From Planctomycetota bacterium (lineage in GTDB: Bacteria; Planctomycetota; Phycisphaerae; Sedimentisphaerales; Anaerobacaceae): 64,000 nt of DNA. The stretch spans positions 1-64,000 of the forward strand of contig JADFJC010000005.1 in the NCBI GenBank assembly GCA_022566315.1, written 5' to 3'. Position 1 is the first letter of the stretch. Each line of letters opens with the position of its first letter. Below the pieces are notes generated by a model that worked only from the letters and a program-made list of their open reading frames with translations, made no database searches and was not told the origin of the DNA. Below are positions 35,384 through 45,732 of this stretch, piece by piece. The position numbers and the translations under genes are program-made.

Positions 35384-38300
35384 CGGAATTAATTGTGGCT
35401 ACCCGCTCGATATGCCTGCTATCAGAGCGGTCTGCTCCCATGCGAGAAGGTACCGGCACGTTCTTGTATCCAAGATTATTTTGTCTAAAAGCGCACAATT
35501 CTTCAGACGCCTCTTTCTCTGTGGCAGAACGGTCGCTGACGCCATTTTTTCGACCAACAAAAATAAAATAACAATAAACTCTTTGGTCGGGATATGCTTG
35601 CTGTATTTCACCAATATTATTGACAAAATACAACTGACCTTTCAAGGTATTCAGCTTCGAGTATATCCTCTTGACAAATACCTCAGGAGAATAATGTCTG
35701 CTAAATGGTGCTTTGTATTTATCATCCCTCCATACTTTTTTGGCACCTGGGTCAATTATCACTTCGCCCTGGTCACAATAAGGACTTGTGAGTATTAAGT
35801 AAATTGGGTCAAAATATAAAGGAACAATTGCGAATCTACCATTATTCTTCAATATTCTTTCAGCTTCCTTTATAAATAATCTGTCAGCGTCGCCCATAAA
35901 GCATTCATAAGCACAATGTAACGTTAGGACGCTTGCAAAATTATCAGGAAGTTTAGTGTCTGAAGCATCAGCTCCGATGTCCCTACCGTTTATTCCTCGT
36001 TCATAACTCAAATCCAGTCTATATGATTCTATTCCTCTTTCAGATAATATATCCGCCCACGGACTGCCTGACGCAGCCACGTCGATGAAAACATCCCCTA
36101 CTTTAATTTCCAAAAGAGTGTAAGTTAAATAATGTTCCAGCAACTTTTCTATGAAAGCATCACCAAGCCGTTTATAACTGTTCTCCATTGTGGGGTTCAT
36201 CTTCCTCCACATTTCAAAATCATTAATGTCAATTTCTATGTCCTTAACAGGAACGCCTAATTCAATAAGACGCTCTTTAAACTCATAATAATTTCTATTT
36301 TCATCATAAAACGACTGTCTCTCCTCAGCAGAACAGTTCTCAAATTGCTTTAATTGAGCCTTTATCGAAGAATTCTCACTTTTAAAATATTCCTTTTTCA
36401 GAATCCACTTCAGTAACTCAGGGTCGGAGAGAACCTGCTCATGATGGTACGCCATACCCTTGTTGTAAGCATCTCTTATCTTCAACGTAATGGGGTTTTG
36501 GATGTTGCCGTCTTTGCGTATCTGGGCGAAAGAGTCAGATATCCCCTGACAAAACATTCGCTTGCAAAAATATTCAACCGTCAATCTCTCTTTGGGGATG
36601 TAATGGTAGACGCAGGCTTTTGGATTATAATAGGCCTTGTAACCCTTTTCTTTTATAGACGCTGACAGTGCTATCTCACCGTTGCCTCTATATCTAATTA
36701 AATCAGACGGCATAGAATCAGGATGAAACCCTCCACATTCAAAGAGAACATCCTTTCTGATAGAATAATTACAGCCCCAAACGAAACATGGGTCGATTTG
36801 TTTAAGCTCATTACCAAAATCTATCAGGCTAAGCTGTCCCAGGGATTTTCCTTCCGGCCTAACTGCTATAAACTGATTTATCCACTCTGGTGGTTCTGTC
36901 TCGTACTTGGGCAAAATCTTACCTCCAACAAGAACAGCATCAGTATTGGTAAATGTCTCTATTACGCCTTGAAGCCAAAGTTTATCAACCACGACGTCAT
37001 CATCCAAATAACATAAAATTTGACCTGTTGACTCTATCGCGCCGCGATGTCTACCGCAGTGCAGCCCCGGCTCCGGCTCATAGATATAGCGAATGTTATG
37101 TCCATTATGATTTAAAACAGCCGATTCAACAACTCCACGAGTCGAATCGGTCGAACCATTATCAACAACAAGGATTTCATATTGATTCGCTTCAAAATCC
37201 TGATTGACCAAAGATCCAATAGCTCTCCCCAAAGAGGCACATCTGTTGTACGTTGGAATAATTACCGAACATTCAATTTTTGTCAACGGGGTAGAAATCT
37301 GAGCCTTTTGGTTTGTCTCTCCGCACGGCTCAGATCGATCTTGACTTATCTGAACTAATGTGGAATTTTGTTTTCGGTTGTCTTTAGTTAGTTTTTCTAT
37401 CAGGCTAAATTGCTTTTTTAGGATACCCTCGCTTACAACGGTCAGACGTTTAGCCTCTGGAAGTTCCTGATACTTGGAATAAAGGTTTTTCGCTTTTGGA
37501 TTTCTTTCAAGATAATCGTGAGAAACAAACGTAGTGATATTCTGGCGATACCACCAACACACCCTGCCATCTGACCATAAAAGTGGTCTTAGAAAATCTA
37601 TCTCAACATAGCCATAATGGTGAAATTTCTCCTGCCAATACCAATGTGGCTGCTCATTAATGTGATGAGTGCTAGTTTGCCACGGAAAAGCTGCAGAGAA
37701 AATGACGACGGGTGCTATATTGACCAGGTTTTTGACCAATCCCGGCGCCGCCGCCTCTGGTAGATGCTCTGCCACCTCTAAACAAATAACGATGTCTACT
37801 TTGCTGGTGCAGACAAATTCTTGTGATGAAAAATCACAGGAAGTTTCTATATATTTTTTTTCAACACGATAATCATAAGGAGCAAGATCGCTAACATCAA
37901 AACCCCGGATTGTCCTGGCTCCGCAATCGACGAAAACCGAAAGCCACGTTCCATCACCGCACCCAAGGTCAACTACAGACCCAGCAGGAAAAATATCCAG
38001 TATGAGTGGCACTATTACTTTCGCTGAGTACAGTGTCTCGTCCTTGTGCTCCTTGTAAAAATCACTGTTATAAATATCCTGATGTGCTGTAACAGATGGA
38101 CGAACAGGAGTGTGTGGGCCAGGCAAAGAATCAATTGTACTTTTTGTTTGTAATTGTGAACCTATCTGTTTTTTGATTTTTGGGTCGTTAAGTAAGTCAA
38201 TCTTAAGTTTCTTCAATTCCACACAATCAGGGTATTTCTCGGCCAAAGCCAATAAGTTGCAGGCTTGTGAAAATTGACCCTTTTCTATCGAGCCACGAAT

Positions 38301-39566
38301 TATCGCCTCAATAATTACCGCTCCCACTCTCTCACTCATTTTCCCATCGAGCTTGCCGAAGAAATAACGGTAATTTTCTATCAGTTTCTCTGTACATACC
38401 CTTACATATCCATCTGAAAATGCCTTCTTCATAGACTCTTTTAGCTCGGAGACATCAGAAATTGTCAGTACCCCAACAATATCTTTCATCATGGCACCAT
38501 TAGAAAGTTTGAGCACAGTTACATAAGGGTCATTTTCAAGGCGGATAAGAATTGTGGGAATCCCCAAAATAATAGATTCAAGCAATACCGTTGAATCTTT
38601 GCCCATGACTAAATCATATTTTTGAATAGCCTTGTAAGATTCTACGGAATTATCGTCAAAGTCAAACTTACAATCATTAAGTTCCTTTAGTATCTGGCTG
38701 TCAAGAAATGATTTGAGTACTTCACCGGGTTTCAATCTCAAAAATACGTCGTAATCATTCTGCAGCACCTTAATAGTATCTATCATAAATCTATAGCCGA
38801 TTTTCGCACTGGTTATATGGTCGCCATGGAATTTTCCACGGCCGTCACTAATAATTAATACTTTTTTTCTACCATTCGTTTTCGTTTTCACGTACTTACC
38901 CTTTTGCTCAAAAACCTTATCATAATAAGGAAATCCTGTGTCACGGATAATGGCTGGGTCAACACCATAATTAATTTGAAATTGTTTTAGCAAATCGGAA
39001 AATGAACATATCAGGTATTTACCGTTGCATCCGATAGGATTAACACATGGTAGGTGATAGTCCCTATTAACCCAGTCCTGAGCTTTTCTTTCTTTGATTT
39101 GAAATTTTTCCTTTGACAGGCAACCGAATGCTGGACCATGCTCCACAAATACAATTGGTATTTTCCTGGATTCTAAATACTGCATAATAAAAACTTCTAT
39201 TATACCCATGTCATCGGCGATAAGAAAAACGTCAGGTTCGAAGTCATAAAGCAACCTATCCATAAAATCTCTGATTGAAGACAAAGAATCCTCAAATTCC
39301 CTGGTGAGATCAGGCGTATACCATACTGATGTTCTAAAGCCGGAAATCCTGGGCAGATAATAGCAGTCATAACCGAAGGATTCATAATTACTGACCCCAA
39401 TATGGTTCTCAGGAGAACACCACAAGTCTGTAGATATTCCAATATGCCTGACCCTGATGCCCTTTGATTCAAAAGAGCGGACCACTTCGTCATATGCCAC
39501 GATCACATAAAAGACCTCCCCCAAAGACATAATTGTAAAATCGTTGCTTCCTTTGCTCTCCGACAT
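35370..39566 (-). CDS. Giant multidomain protein: GT-B/glycerophosphotransferase-like + methyltransferase + GT2 + methyltransferase
   Basis: 1398 aa: KPGEVLKSFL...KYDLVMGKDSTVLLESIILGIPTILI (GT-B-like); SVVDLGCGDGTWLSVFVDCGARTIRGFDVS (MT); CSVIIPTYNRCASLGRAIGSLVNQDFEANQYEILVVDNGSTDSTRG (GT2); SERGIESYRLDLSYERGINGRDIGADASDTKLPDNFASVLTLHCAYE (MT). Confidence 0.85.
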   Translation of the reverse strand: MSESKGSNDFTIMSLGEVFYVIVAYDEVVRSFESKGIRVRHIGISTDLWCSPENHIGVSNYESFGYDCYYLPRISGFRTSVWYTPDLTREFEDSLSSIRDFMDRLLYDFEPDVFLIADDMGIIEVFIMQYLESRKIPIVFVEHGPAFGCLSKEKFQIKERKAQDWVNRDYHLPCVNPIGCNGKYLICSFSDLLKQFQINYGVDPAIIRDTGFPYYDKVFEQKGKYVKTKTNGRKKVLIISDGRGKFHGDHITSAKIGYRFMIDTIKVLQNDYDVFLRLKPGEVLKSFLDSQILKELNDCKFDFDDNSVESYKAIQKYDLVMGKDSTVLLESIILGIPTILIRLENDPYVTVLKLSNGAMMKDIVGVLTISDVSELKESMKKAFSDGYVRVCTEKLIENYRYFFGKLDGKMSERVGAVIIEAIIRGSIEKGQFSQACNLLALAEKYPDCVELKKLKIDLLNDPKIKKQIGSQLQTKSTIDSLPGPHTPVRPSVTAHQDIYNSDFYKEHKDETLYSAKVIVPLILDIFPAGSVVDLGCGDGTWLSVFVDCGARTIRGFDVSDLAPYDYRVEKKYIETSCDFSSQEFVCTSKVDIVICLEVAEHLPEAAAPGLVKNLVNIAPVVIFSAAFPWQTSTHHINEQPHWYWQEKFHHYGYVEIDFLRPLLWSDGRVCWWYRQNITTFVSHDYLERNPKAKNLYSKYQELPEAKRLTVVSEGILKKQFSLIEKLTKDNRKQNSTLVQISQDRSEPCGETNQKAQISTPLTKIECSVIIPTYNRCASLGRAIGSLVNQDFEANQYEILVVDNGSTDSTRGVVESAVLNHNGHNIRYIYEPEPGLHCGRHRGAIESTGQILCYLDDDVVVDKLWLQGVIETFTNTDAVLVGGKILPKYETEPPEWINQFIAVRPEGKSLGQLSLIDFGNELKQIDPCFVWGCNYSIRKDVLFECGGFHPDSMPSDLIRYRGNGEIALSASIKEKGYKAYYNPKACVYHYIPKERLTVEYFCKRMFCQGISDSFAQIRKDGNIQNPITLKIRDAYNKGMAYHHEQVLSDPELLKWILKKEYFKSENSSIKAQLKQFENCSAEERQSFYDENRNYYEFKERLIELGVPVKDIEIDINDFEMWRKMNPTMENSYKRLGDAFIEKLLEHYLTYTLLEIKVGDVFIDVAASGSPWADILSERGIESYRLDLSYERGINGRDIGADASDTKLPDNFASVLTLHCAYECFMGDADRLFIKEAERILKNNGRFAIVPLYFDPIYLILTSPYCDQGEVIIDPGAKKVWRDDKYKAPFSRHYSPEVFVKRIYSKLNTLKGQLYFVNNIGEIQQAYPDQRVYCYFIFVGRKNGVSDRSATEKEASEELCAFRQNNLGYKNVPVPSRMGADRSDSRHIERVATINSGVQP

Positions 39567-39679
39567 TGTTAGTCCTTTTTTGGTACTATCTTAATATAAA
39601 ACACATATCGAAATTGGCCATTGGTACATATTGTATCTTTGAACAAGACGAAGAAACGTTTACAGCCCCATTGCACCAG

Positions 39680-41068
39680 TCAATTAATTTGAAGTGCTTT
39701 TGCTGTGGGTTTTTGGTAAGTTGTGGTCTTAAAAACAGATTCCAGTTCCAGGCCCTGCTTGTGAGCCAATTCACGCAAGCCTTCTTCCGCAGTCCCGACA
39801 AGCTCTTCATCACTTATCTTCGTCAGGTTAATCTGTAAATCCTGCCTGTCTCCGATCTTTTCAAGATAAGCAACCTCATCTTCTATATACTTGTTTGCTC
39901 TCGCCCATTCGTATATAGGTGTGCCGGGAAGCGGGAGTAAAAAGCCAACACTGGGATAAATATTACATTCCTCACAAACCTTTAAAGTCATTTTTATAGT
40001 CTCAGGTGTCTCCTGGGGATATCCGAAGATAACACTGGTAAGCGGTACGACACCGCCTGCCCACAATGCTTTGGCCTGTACTATGAACTGTTCAACACTC
40101 ATTCGTTTATTTATTGCTCGGAGAATCTCAGGACTGGCGTTCTCCAGAGAAAATGAAATACTTTCACATCCAATATCTCGCAACTCTCGAATCAATCCAA
40201 TGTGCTCTTTCCTGAAGATTCCTCCGCGAGAAATAGCCCGCCACCCTATCTTGAAGTCTAATGCTCCAATTCTTGCCGCTAAAGATTTAACCACTTTTAT
40301 ATTCGGCAAGGTTAATTCATCCCAAAAGCAAATAAAATCACAGTTATATCTGTAGTGTAATCTCTCTATTTCTTTTATAATCAAGTTTTCGCTATACCTT
40401 CTATATTTTTCCCCCTTGAAGACGTGATAGCAAAAAGTACAGCTATATGGGCACCCCCTGGCAGAATTGAGAGGAAAAGACAAAACGTTATCTCGTGAAA
40501 AACAGTTCGCATTCACCTTGCCATATTCATTATATTTGTCTAAATCAAAAATGTCCCAGTTAGGAAAATCGAACGCATTGATATCGGTAACGACGGCTCG
40601 CTTATCTGTAAAAATAATTTCATCTCCCGATTTAAACGCGATACCTTTTACATCAGCCAGCCTTCCTTTTCGCTCCAACACACCCAAGAGCTTAACCATT
40701 GTAATATCTGCCTCTCCCAATACTGCAATGTCAACCTTCGTGTTATGGAGCAAGCTTTCAGGAATAGATGTGGCAACCGAATTGCCCGCGATTACCGTAC
40801 ACCTTGGATTTACGTTCTTTGCAATATCCGCAATCTGCTTTACAAATCTATACCCTGTTACAATACATCCTAAAGCACAAATATCAAATTTGCTATGACC
40901 CAATATCTCCTCAAGGTCTTTCATGGACATATCGTTTATATCCATGTCAATCAATTCAAACCCAAAGCCAGCCTTTCCTACCGCTGTCATCACATATGCG
41001 ACTCCAACAGGTAACAGTCGGCGTTTCGCATTTGGACGTAACGAAGGATTGATAAAGATAATTTTCAC
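39680..41068 (-). CDS. B12-binding domain radical SAM protein
   Basis: N-terminal B12-like MKIIFINPSLRPNAKRRLLPVGVAYVMTAVGKAGFGFELIDMDI; radical SAM SARGCPYSCTFCYHVFKGEKYRRYS (CxxxCxxC). Confidence 0.93.
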   Translation of the reverse strand: MKIIFINPSLRPNAKRRLLPVGVAYVMTAVGKAGFGFELIDMDINDMSMKDLEEILGHSKFDICALGCIVTGYRFVKQIADIAKNVNPRCTVIAGNSVATSIPESLLHNTKVDIAVLGEADITMVKLLGVLERKGRLADVKGIAFKSGDEIIFTDKRAVVTDINAFDFPNWDIFDLDKYNEYGKVNANCFSRDNVLSFPLNSARGCPYSCTFCYHVFKGEKYRRYSENLIIKEIERLHYRYNCDFICFWDELTLPNIKVVKSLAARIGALDFKIGWRAISRGGIFRKEHIGLIRELRDIGCESISFSLENASPEILRAINKRMSVEQFIVQAKALWAGGVVPLTSVIFGYPQETPETIKMTLKVCEECNIYPSVGFLLPLPGTPIYEWARANKYIEDEVAYLEKIGDRQDLQINLTKISDEELVGTAEEGLRELAHKQGLELESVFKTTTYQKPTAKALQIN

Positions 41069-41205
41069 TTTACAGTCAACCTCATGACTTTATTATTTCC
41101 AGCAATGTATCCCGGCAGCAAATAAATCGTGTCTTGTTTTTATCTAACGTTATTGGCAGGGTCCAAAGTCAAAACGTTCCAAAGGGTTTCCTTTGACTGC
41201 CGGTT

Positions 41206-41913
41206 TCATAATAAACCTTTCTTTCGGCAAGCTTCATACATCAGTTCTGCAAATTCCCAATCCTCAGGCGTATCAATATCCTGAACAAGATAACGAGGGA
41301 GAATGACAGGCTTAGCATCTTTAGCATACAACTGCTTATTTCGAAGGAATTTTGCAGAATCAAACCAGTAAAACTGACCGGCGTCATGATATGCTCTCGG
41401 AAGATCCTGTGACCTGGTCAATTCATGTTCCGGCCAAAACATTTCCACAAAACCTTCGTCATTAATTTTCAATCCCCTAAAAATCGTAAATTCAAATTCG
41501 GTAATACTAAAAACGCTTGAGATGTTTTTTTCGGTCAATAATTTATAGCCTTTTAACAAATCTTCAGAACGAACAAAAGGAGCTGTCGGATAAATACAAC
41601 ATGAATACTTTACTGTTTCCCCTGTCGATTCAAACCATCTTATAGCATGTTCAAGTACTGGTGCAGTTGGTGTATGGTCATCAGAAAGCTCAGAGGGACG
41701 AATAAAAGGAACTTCCGCGCCGGCGGATTTTGCAACTTCGGCTATTCGCTTGCAATCAGTAGATACAATTATGCGATCAAAAACCTTACACTCCTGTGCA
41801 GCTTTAATTGAATAGGCAATGATTGGTTTGCCGGAAAATTTCCTGATGTTCTTGCCTGGAATTCGTTTGCTTCCGCCACGAGCTGGTATAATTGCCACAT
41901 TCAACTCAAACAT
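41206..41913 (-). CDS. pseF: Pseudaminic acid cytidylyltransferase
   Basis: VAIIPARGGSKRIPGKNIRKFSGKPIIAYSIKAAQECKVFDRIIVSTDCKRIAEVAKSAGAEVPFIRPSELSDD...; directly downstream of pseI. Confidence 0.9.
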   Translation of the reverse strand: MFELNVAIIPARGGSKRIPGKNIRKFSGKPIIAYSIKAAQECKVFDRIIVSTDCKRIAEVAKSAGAEVPFIRPSELSDDHTPTAPVLEHAIRWFESTGETVKYSCCIYPTAPFVRSEDLLKGYKLLTEKNISSVFSITEFEFTIFRGLKINDEGFVEMFWPEHELTRSQDLPRAYHDAGQFYWFDSAKFLRNKQLYAKDAKPVILPRYLVQDIDTPEDWEFAELMYEACRKKGLL

Positions 41914-42991
41914 TCTCCGTCAAAAACTGGCTGTTACGTTCATAGCAATGCCAAACCAGCTCCCAGCTAAACGGTGTCCCTTTGTCGATATCACAACTGG
42001 CCGTTTTACCGATTACTTCATCAATAAACTTTGGCGCCAGCCCATAGCCCGGCCGAATAGACCTGACATTATCCTCTGAAAACTTTTGCCCGGCCTTGAT
42101 GTCCTCAACCACAAACAAAGACCGCCTGAAAACCATGTTTCTTTCTTCCTCGGCCGTGATTCCATAGTGAACGCTGCCAATAGCTTTTTCAGCCACCCTG
42201 ATATTTTCCACCAGACTTTTCAATTCCGCTGGCTCTATCGAAAAAAAGCTGTCCGGCGTGTTGTCTTGTCGTGATAAAGTGAAGTGCTTTTCAATCACAT
42301 CGGCTCCCAGAGCCACCGCGCAAACCGACGCTCCAATTCCCAGACTATGGTCAGAAAGACCCACAGGACAATTGAATTGCTCCTTCATGTCCTGAATCGT
42401 TCGCAAATTCATCTCTTCGGTCTTTGCCGGATAGCTTGAGACGCATTTTAATAAGATAATATCCTCCGCGCCTGACCGGTGTGCTGTGTCAACAGCATCC
42501 TGAATCTCACTGATATCACCCATCCCCGTAGATATTATCAAGCCCTTCCCGGTCTTTGCGGCATAGGCTATCAGAGGCAAATCAACCAGCTCAAACGAAG
42601 ATATCTTATGAGCACAAATATCAAGCCCTTCGAGCATGTCAACGGCGGTCTTATCAAACGCTGTGCAAAGAAATATTATCCCCAAATCATCAGCTATCCT
42701 TTTCAGTTCACCAAACCATTCCCACGGCGTATAAGCCTTTTTATAAAGTTCGTACAATCTCTGACCACCCCACTGGGGATGCTCAACCTGAAAATATTTC
42801 CTGTTACAATCAATAGTCATAATATCCGGCGTATACGCCTGAAACTTAACAGCATCAGCGCCGCATTCCTTGGCCGCCTTTATCAAGGCAATTGCTTTTT
42901 CAAGACACTGACCGTGGTTCGCCGAAATCTCAGCGATTATGAATACAGAGCCATTTTCTACAACCACTTTATCGCCGAATGCTACCTGCAT
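41906..42991 (-). CDS. pseI: Pseudaminic acid synthase (NeuB family)
   Basis: IIAEISANHGQCLEKAIALIKAAKECGADAVKFQAYTPDIMTIDCNRKYFQVEHPQWGGQRLYELYKKAYTPWEW...; C-terminal SAF-like region. Confidence 0.93.
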   Translation of the reverse strand: MQVAFGDKVVVENGSVFIIAEISANHGQCLEKAIALIKAAKECGADAVKFQAYTPDIMTIDCNRKYFQVEHPQWGGQRLYELYKKAYTPWEWFGELKRIADDLGIIFLCTAFDKTAVDMLEGLDICAHKISSFELVDLPLIAYAAKTGKGLIISTGMGDISEIQDAVDTAHRSGAEDIILLKCVSSYPAKTEEMNLRTIQDMKEQFNCPVGLSDHSLGIGASVCAVALGADVIEKHFTLSRQDNTPDSFFSIEPAELKSLVENIRVAEKAIGSVHYGITAEEERNMVFRRSLFVVEDIKAGQKFSEDNVRSIRPGYGLAPKFIDEVIGKTASCDIDKGTPFSWELVWHCYERNSQFLTENV

Positions 42992-43656
42992 TTTTCCTCT
43001 TTAGATATCTTCAGAATATGCTTGAAACCTTTATGATAGAAAAAGGCTGGAAATTCTTCATTACTCACTATTCTTAAAAGATTAAATTGTTCACTTATGC
43101 TTTTATTCACATCCAGTTCACTGTCTTTCGCCCTTCTCCTGGCGTAAAACGTTTCTTTTCCCGTTTGTCTGACAGGCCTCAAATTCTTGTAGTTGTCCAA
43201 AAACTCCAGGCACAACTCGACAGACTTCTGCGCCTGCAAGTCCCTGATTTCGTCATGGAGTTCGTGGCCCTGCAAAACTATATAATCACTTATGTATATG
43301 TCACCGGCATCAACGTCTTCTGCCGCTTCAAACAAAACAATTGGAATCCTGTTTTCACCTTCCAATATCTGCCAAAACAACGGAGCCCATCCCTTACCCT
43401 GAGGCAACTGGCTTTCATGGACAACCAAGTTATGTTTATGCTTTTTTAAAAATTGCTTTTTTATTAGGTTGAAATAGCTGAGTATGAAGATCACCTGAAA
43501 TGCTTCTTCGATATCTTGATGGTCATGAAACAGTTCTGACTGATAACCTTCTTCTCTAAGGATTTCGACTAATTTTTGAGCATAGGAGACAAACCAGCTT
43601 TCTTCAGATGTTAAAACAGCTACATTTTGAAATCTCATCTTATCCATCGTACGCAT
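42982..43656 (-). CDS. Formyltransferase-like protein
   Basis: HNLVVHESQLPQGKGWAPLFWQILEGENRIPIVLFEAAEDVDAGDIYISDYIVLQGHELHDEIRD resembles the formyl-transferase fold. Confidence 0.82.
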   Translation of the reverse strand: MRTMDKMRFQNVAVLTSEESWFVSYAQKLVEILREEGYQSELFHDHQDIEEAFQVIFILSYFNLIKKQFLKKHKHNLVVHESQLPQGKGWAPLFWQILEGENRIPIVLFEAAEDVDAGDIYISDYIVLQGHELHDEIRDLQAQKSVELCLEFLDNYKNLRPVRQTGKETFYARRRAKDSELDVNKSISEQFNLLRIVSNEEFPAFFYHKGFKHILKISKEEKCR

Positions 43657-44315
43657 TCAAACGCTTCGGCATATTTTAATCCCGCTTTCATGCCCCACAC
43701 TTTAGCATTCGATTTCGCTCCCTCCAGCGACCGTGGGTGCGGAAACTCTCTAAGCTCTGACTTGTATTGGCTCATAGCTTTCATTTTTGCCTCTATCACT
43801 CCGCTTATGTCAAAAAATACATTTGGTGAAAAACTCAGTGGATAATTCCATTCCGTCGACGACAAAACTTCAAATGAATATATCTGTCTGACTGTTTCCT
43901 CCGACAAAGGCCTCGTTGCCGTCAACACCGCTTTGTATGTGATTTGATGGTCGATATTCAAATCACCGGCATAATGGGTAAACACAATGTCAGGCTTGAT
44001 ATCCTCTTTTGCCTGCTCTATTACCTTTACCAAATCAAGCAAAGCAACCGTATCAAACCTGTTGTCCGCGAAATTGTGGAAGAAAACCTCTTTTACGCCT
44101 ATAATCTCGTTGGCTGCATGTGCCCGCTTTTTCAGTTTTTCAATTTCGCTCTTCACATTCTGGCTGTCAGCTTGGCCATATCTGGCGCCTATTCCTGTCC
44201 CCAGAATCAAAGTATATACTTCACAACCGTCATTTGTCAGCCGTGCTACCGTTCCGCCACAACCAAGGACCTCATCGTCAGGATGGGCCGCAACCACTAA
44301 AACCTTATCCTTCAT
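43635..44315 (-). CDS. PIG-L-family N-deacetylase
   Basis: MKDKVLVVAAHPDDEVLGCGGTVARLTNDGCEVYTLILGTG (AHPDDE motif), THYAGDLNIDHQITYKAV. Confidence 0.95.
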   Translation of the reverse strand: MKDKVLVVAAHPDDEVLGCGGTVARLTNDGCEVYTLILGTGIGARYGQADSQNVKSEIEKLKKRAHAANEIIGVKEVFFHNFADNRFDTVALLDLVKVIEQAKEDIKPDIVFTHYAGDLNIDHQITYKAVLTATRPLSEETVRQIYSFEVLSSTEWNYPLSFSPNVFFDISGVIEAKMKAMSQYKSELREFPHPRSLEGAKSNAKVWGMKAGLKYAEAFECVRWIR

Positions 44316-45009
44316 CTTTTATCTTTATCTTAGCCTGCGCTAAAATATACTCACCCTCCTGCCTCGCATTACAAAATTCAATACTAAGTGTTCCTGTATC
44401 CACAAAAGCGGGAGGATAGCCCTCCGCATCAAGCATTCGTATATAATCATAAATCTTTGTGCTGCTTGCCAAATCCGCTATATTACTCTGCTCGCTTTTA
44501 CGCCTCGTAAATGTTACCACCGTTCCCTCCTGTTCAATCGGCACCGGCTTATCGCGTATGATGGCAGCTATCATATTCTCAAAAACAATCTCTGCGGCAC
44601 GTGTGAATATTTCAGACGCCTTGCCGGCCAAATCCAAATCGCGTTTCATATATACAGGACCGGCATCGACCTGGCTGACAACCCTCAAGGCCGATATCTT
44701 CGTCTTGTATATTCCTCGCTCTATTAAATTCTGCAGCGGACTCCCACCTCTGCCAAAGGGCAAATCAGTCATGTGAAAAACCACACATTCAAAATTATCG
44801 TAAATTTCCTGAGGAATAATCCAGGACCAATGCGGAAAAAATATGTATTCAGGGTCGAATGCCTTGACCCTGTCAAAGCTAAGAGATTTTTTATCGGTTA
44901 TTAATTCGATTTCAAACCCAGGATTGGCGGCAATAAACTTCTGCGTTGTCTCTATATTCCACGATTTGATAGTAGCAATAATGTATTTGTTCGACTTTTT
45001 CATAATCAC
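44305..45009 (-). CDS. Formyltransferase-family protein
   Basis: DNFECVVFHMTDLPFGRGGSPLQNLIERGIYKTKISALRVVSQVDAGPVYMKRDLDLAGKASEIF. Confidence 0.85.
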   Translation of the reverse strand: MIMKKSNKYIIATIKSWNIETTQKFIAANPGFEIELITDKKSLSFDRVKAFDPEYIFFPHWSWIIPQEIYDNFECVVFHMTDLPFGRGGSPLQNLIERGIYKTKISALRVVSQVDAGPVYMKRDLDLAGKASEIFTRAAEIVFENMIAAIIRDKPVPIEQEGTVVTFTRRKSEQSNIADLASSTKIYDYIRMLDAEGYPPAFVDTGTLSIEFCNARQEGEYILAQAKIKIKDEG

Positions 45010-45023
45010 TTAAAGGTCTTCAA

Positions 45024-45692
45024 TCATTCGGTGCCGCGTTTTCTCATCAGAAACATCGTATCTACGTTGTCATCTTCCAGATATTTCACCCGCTTTTCCT
45101 TGACAAGCTTCAGGCCATCAAACGAATCAAGATACAAACGCCCAAAGTCGGTCTTCCAAAGCAGCTCATCGTGCCCTCTGTACTTTACCTCGGTATATGT
45201 ATCGGCATAATACTCAAATCCCCAGATATACTCATTAGTGCATCTGTGGATTTCCATGAGCACCTTTTGTATATCCGAAGGAACAATATGAATAAGTGTC
45301 CCGGAAGTAAACACAAGGTCAAAAAAACCGTCCTTAAAGGGAATATCAAACGCGCTGCCCTGAATAATATTAATGTCACAGGTATTGGCTTTGCTTCGCT
45401 GGACGGCATAGTTGTTTATCTCAATGCCGTACAGGTTTTCAAAGCCCATTTTTTGCAGCAACAGCAATTGGTTTCCGATATTCGAGCCGACTTCGAGAAT
45501 TCTAATCGACCGTTCAAAATCTCCTAAAAACGTCTCATTCAGTTCAGTTCTCATCACGCCATAATGCCCTTGATACCTTTTGTCCATATCCTCCAGCGTA
45601 AGAGCATTTCGGTCGGTGTACTCTTTGCCGAACTTACCTTGCCAGTGCCGGAGCTGGGATGTCATAGCTTTGAGCACTTTCTTCTCCTTCAA
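45024..45692 (-). CDS. Pseudaminic acid biosynthesis-associated methylase-like protein
   Basis: LRHWQGKFGKEYTDRNALTLEDMDKRYQGHYGVMRTELNETFLGDFERSIRILEVGSNIGNQLLLLQKMGFENLYGIEINNYAVQRSK; context in pse operon. Confidence 0.85.
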   Translation of the reverse strand: MKEKKVLKAMTSQLRHWQGKFGKEYTDRNALTLEDMDKRYQGHYGVMRTELNETFLGDFERSIRILEVGSNIGNQLLLLQKMGFENLYGIEINNYAVQRSKANTCDINIIQGSAFDIPFKDGFFDLVFTSGTLIHIVPSDIQKVLMEIHRCTNEYIWGFEYYADTYTEVKYRGHDELLWKTDFGRLYLDSFDGLKLVKEKRVKYLEDDNVDTMFLMRKRGTE

Positions 45693-45732
45693 TTAAGTCT
45701 TTATCAGTCTTTTCATTTTCCTTTCACAAAAT

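Noticed and set aside
42479-43036. 185-aa plus-strand ORF antisense to pseI
   Set aside because: Overlaps a clear NeuB-family gene; composition typical of an antisense shadow ORF.
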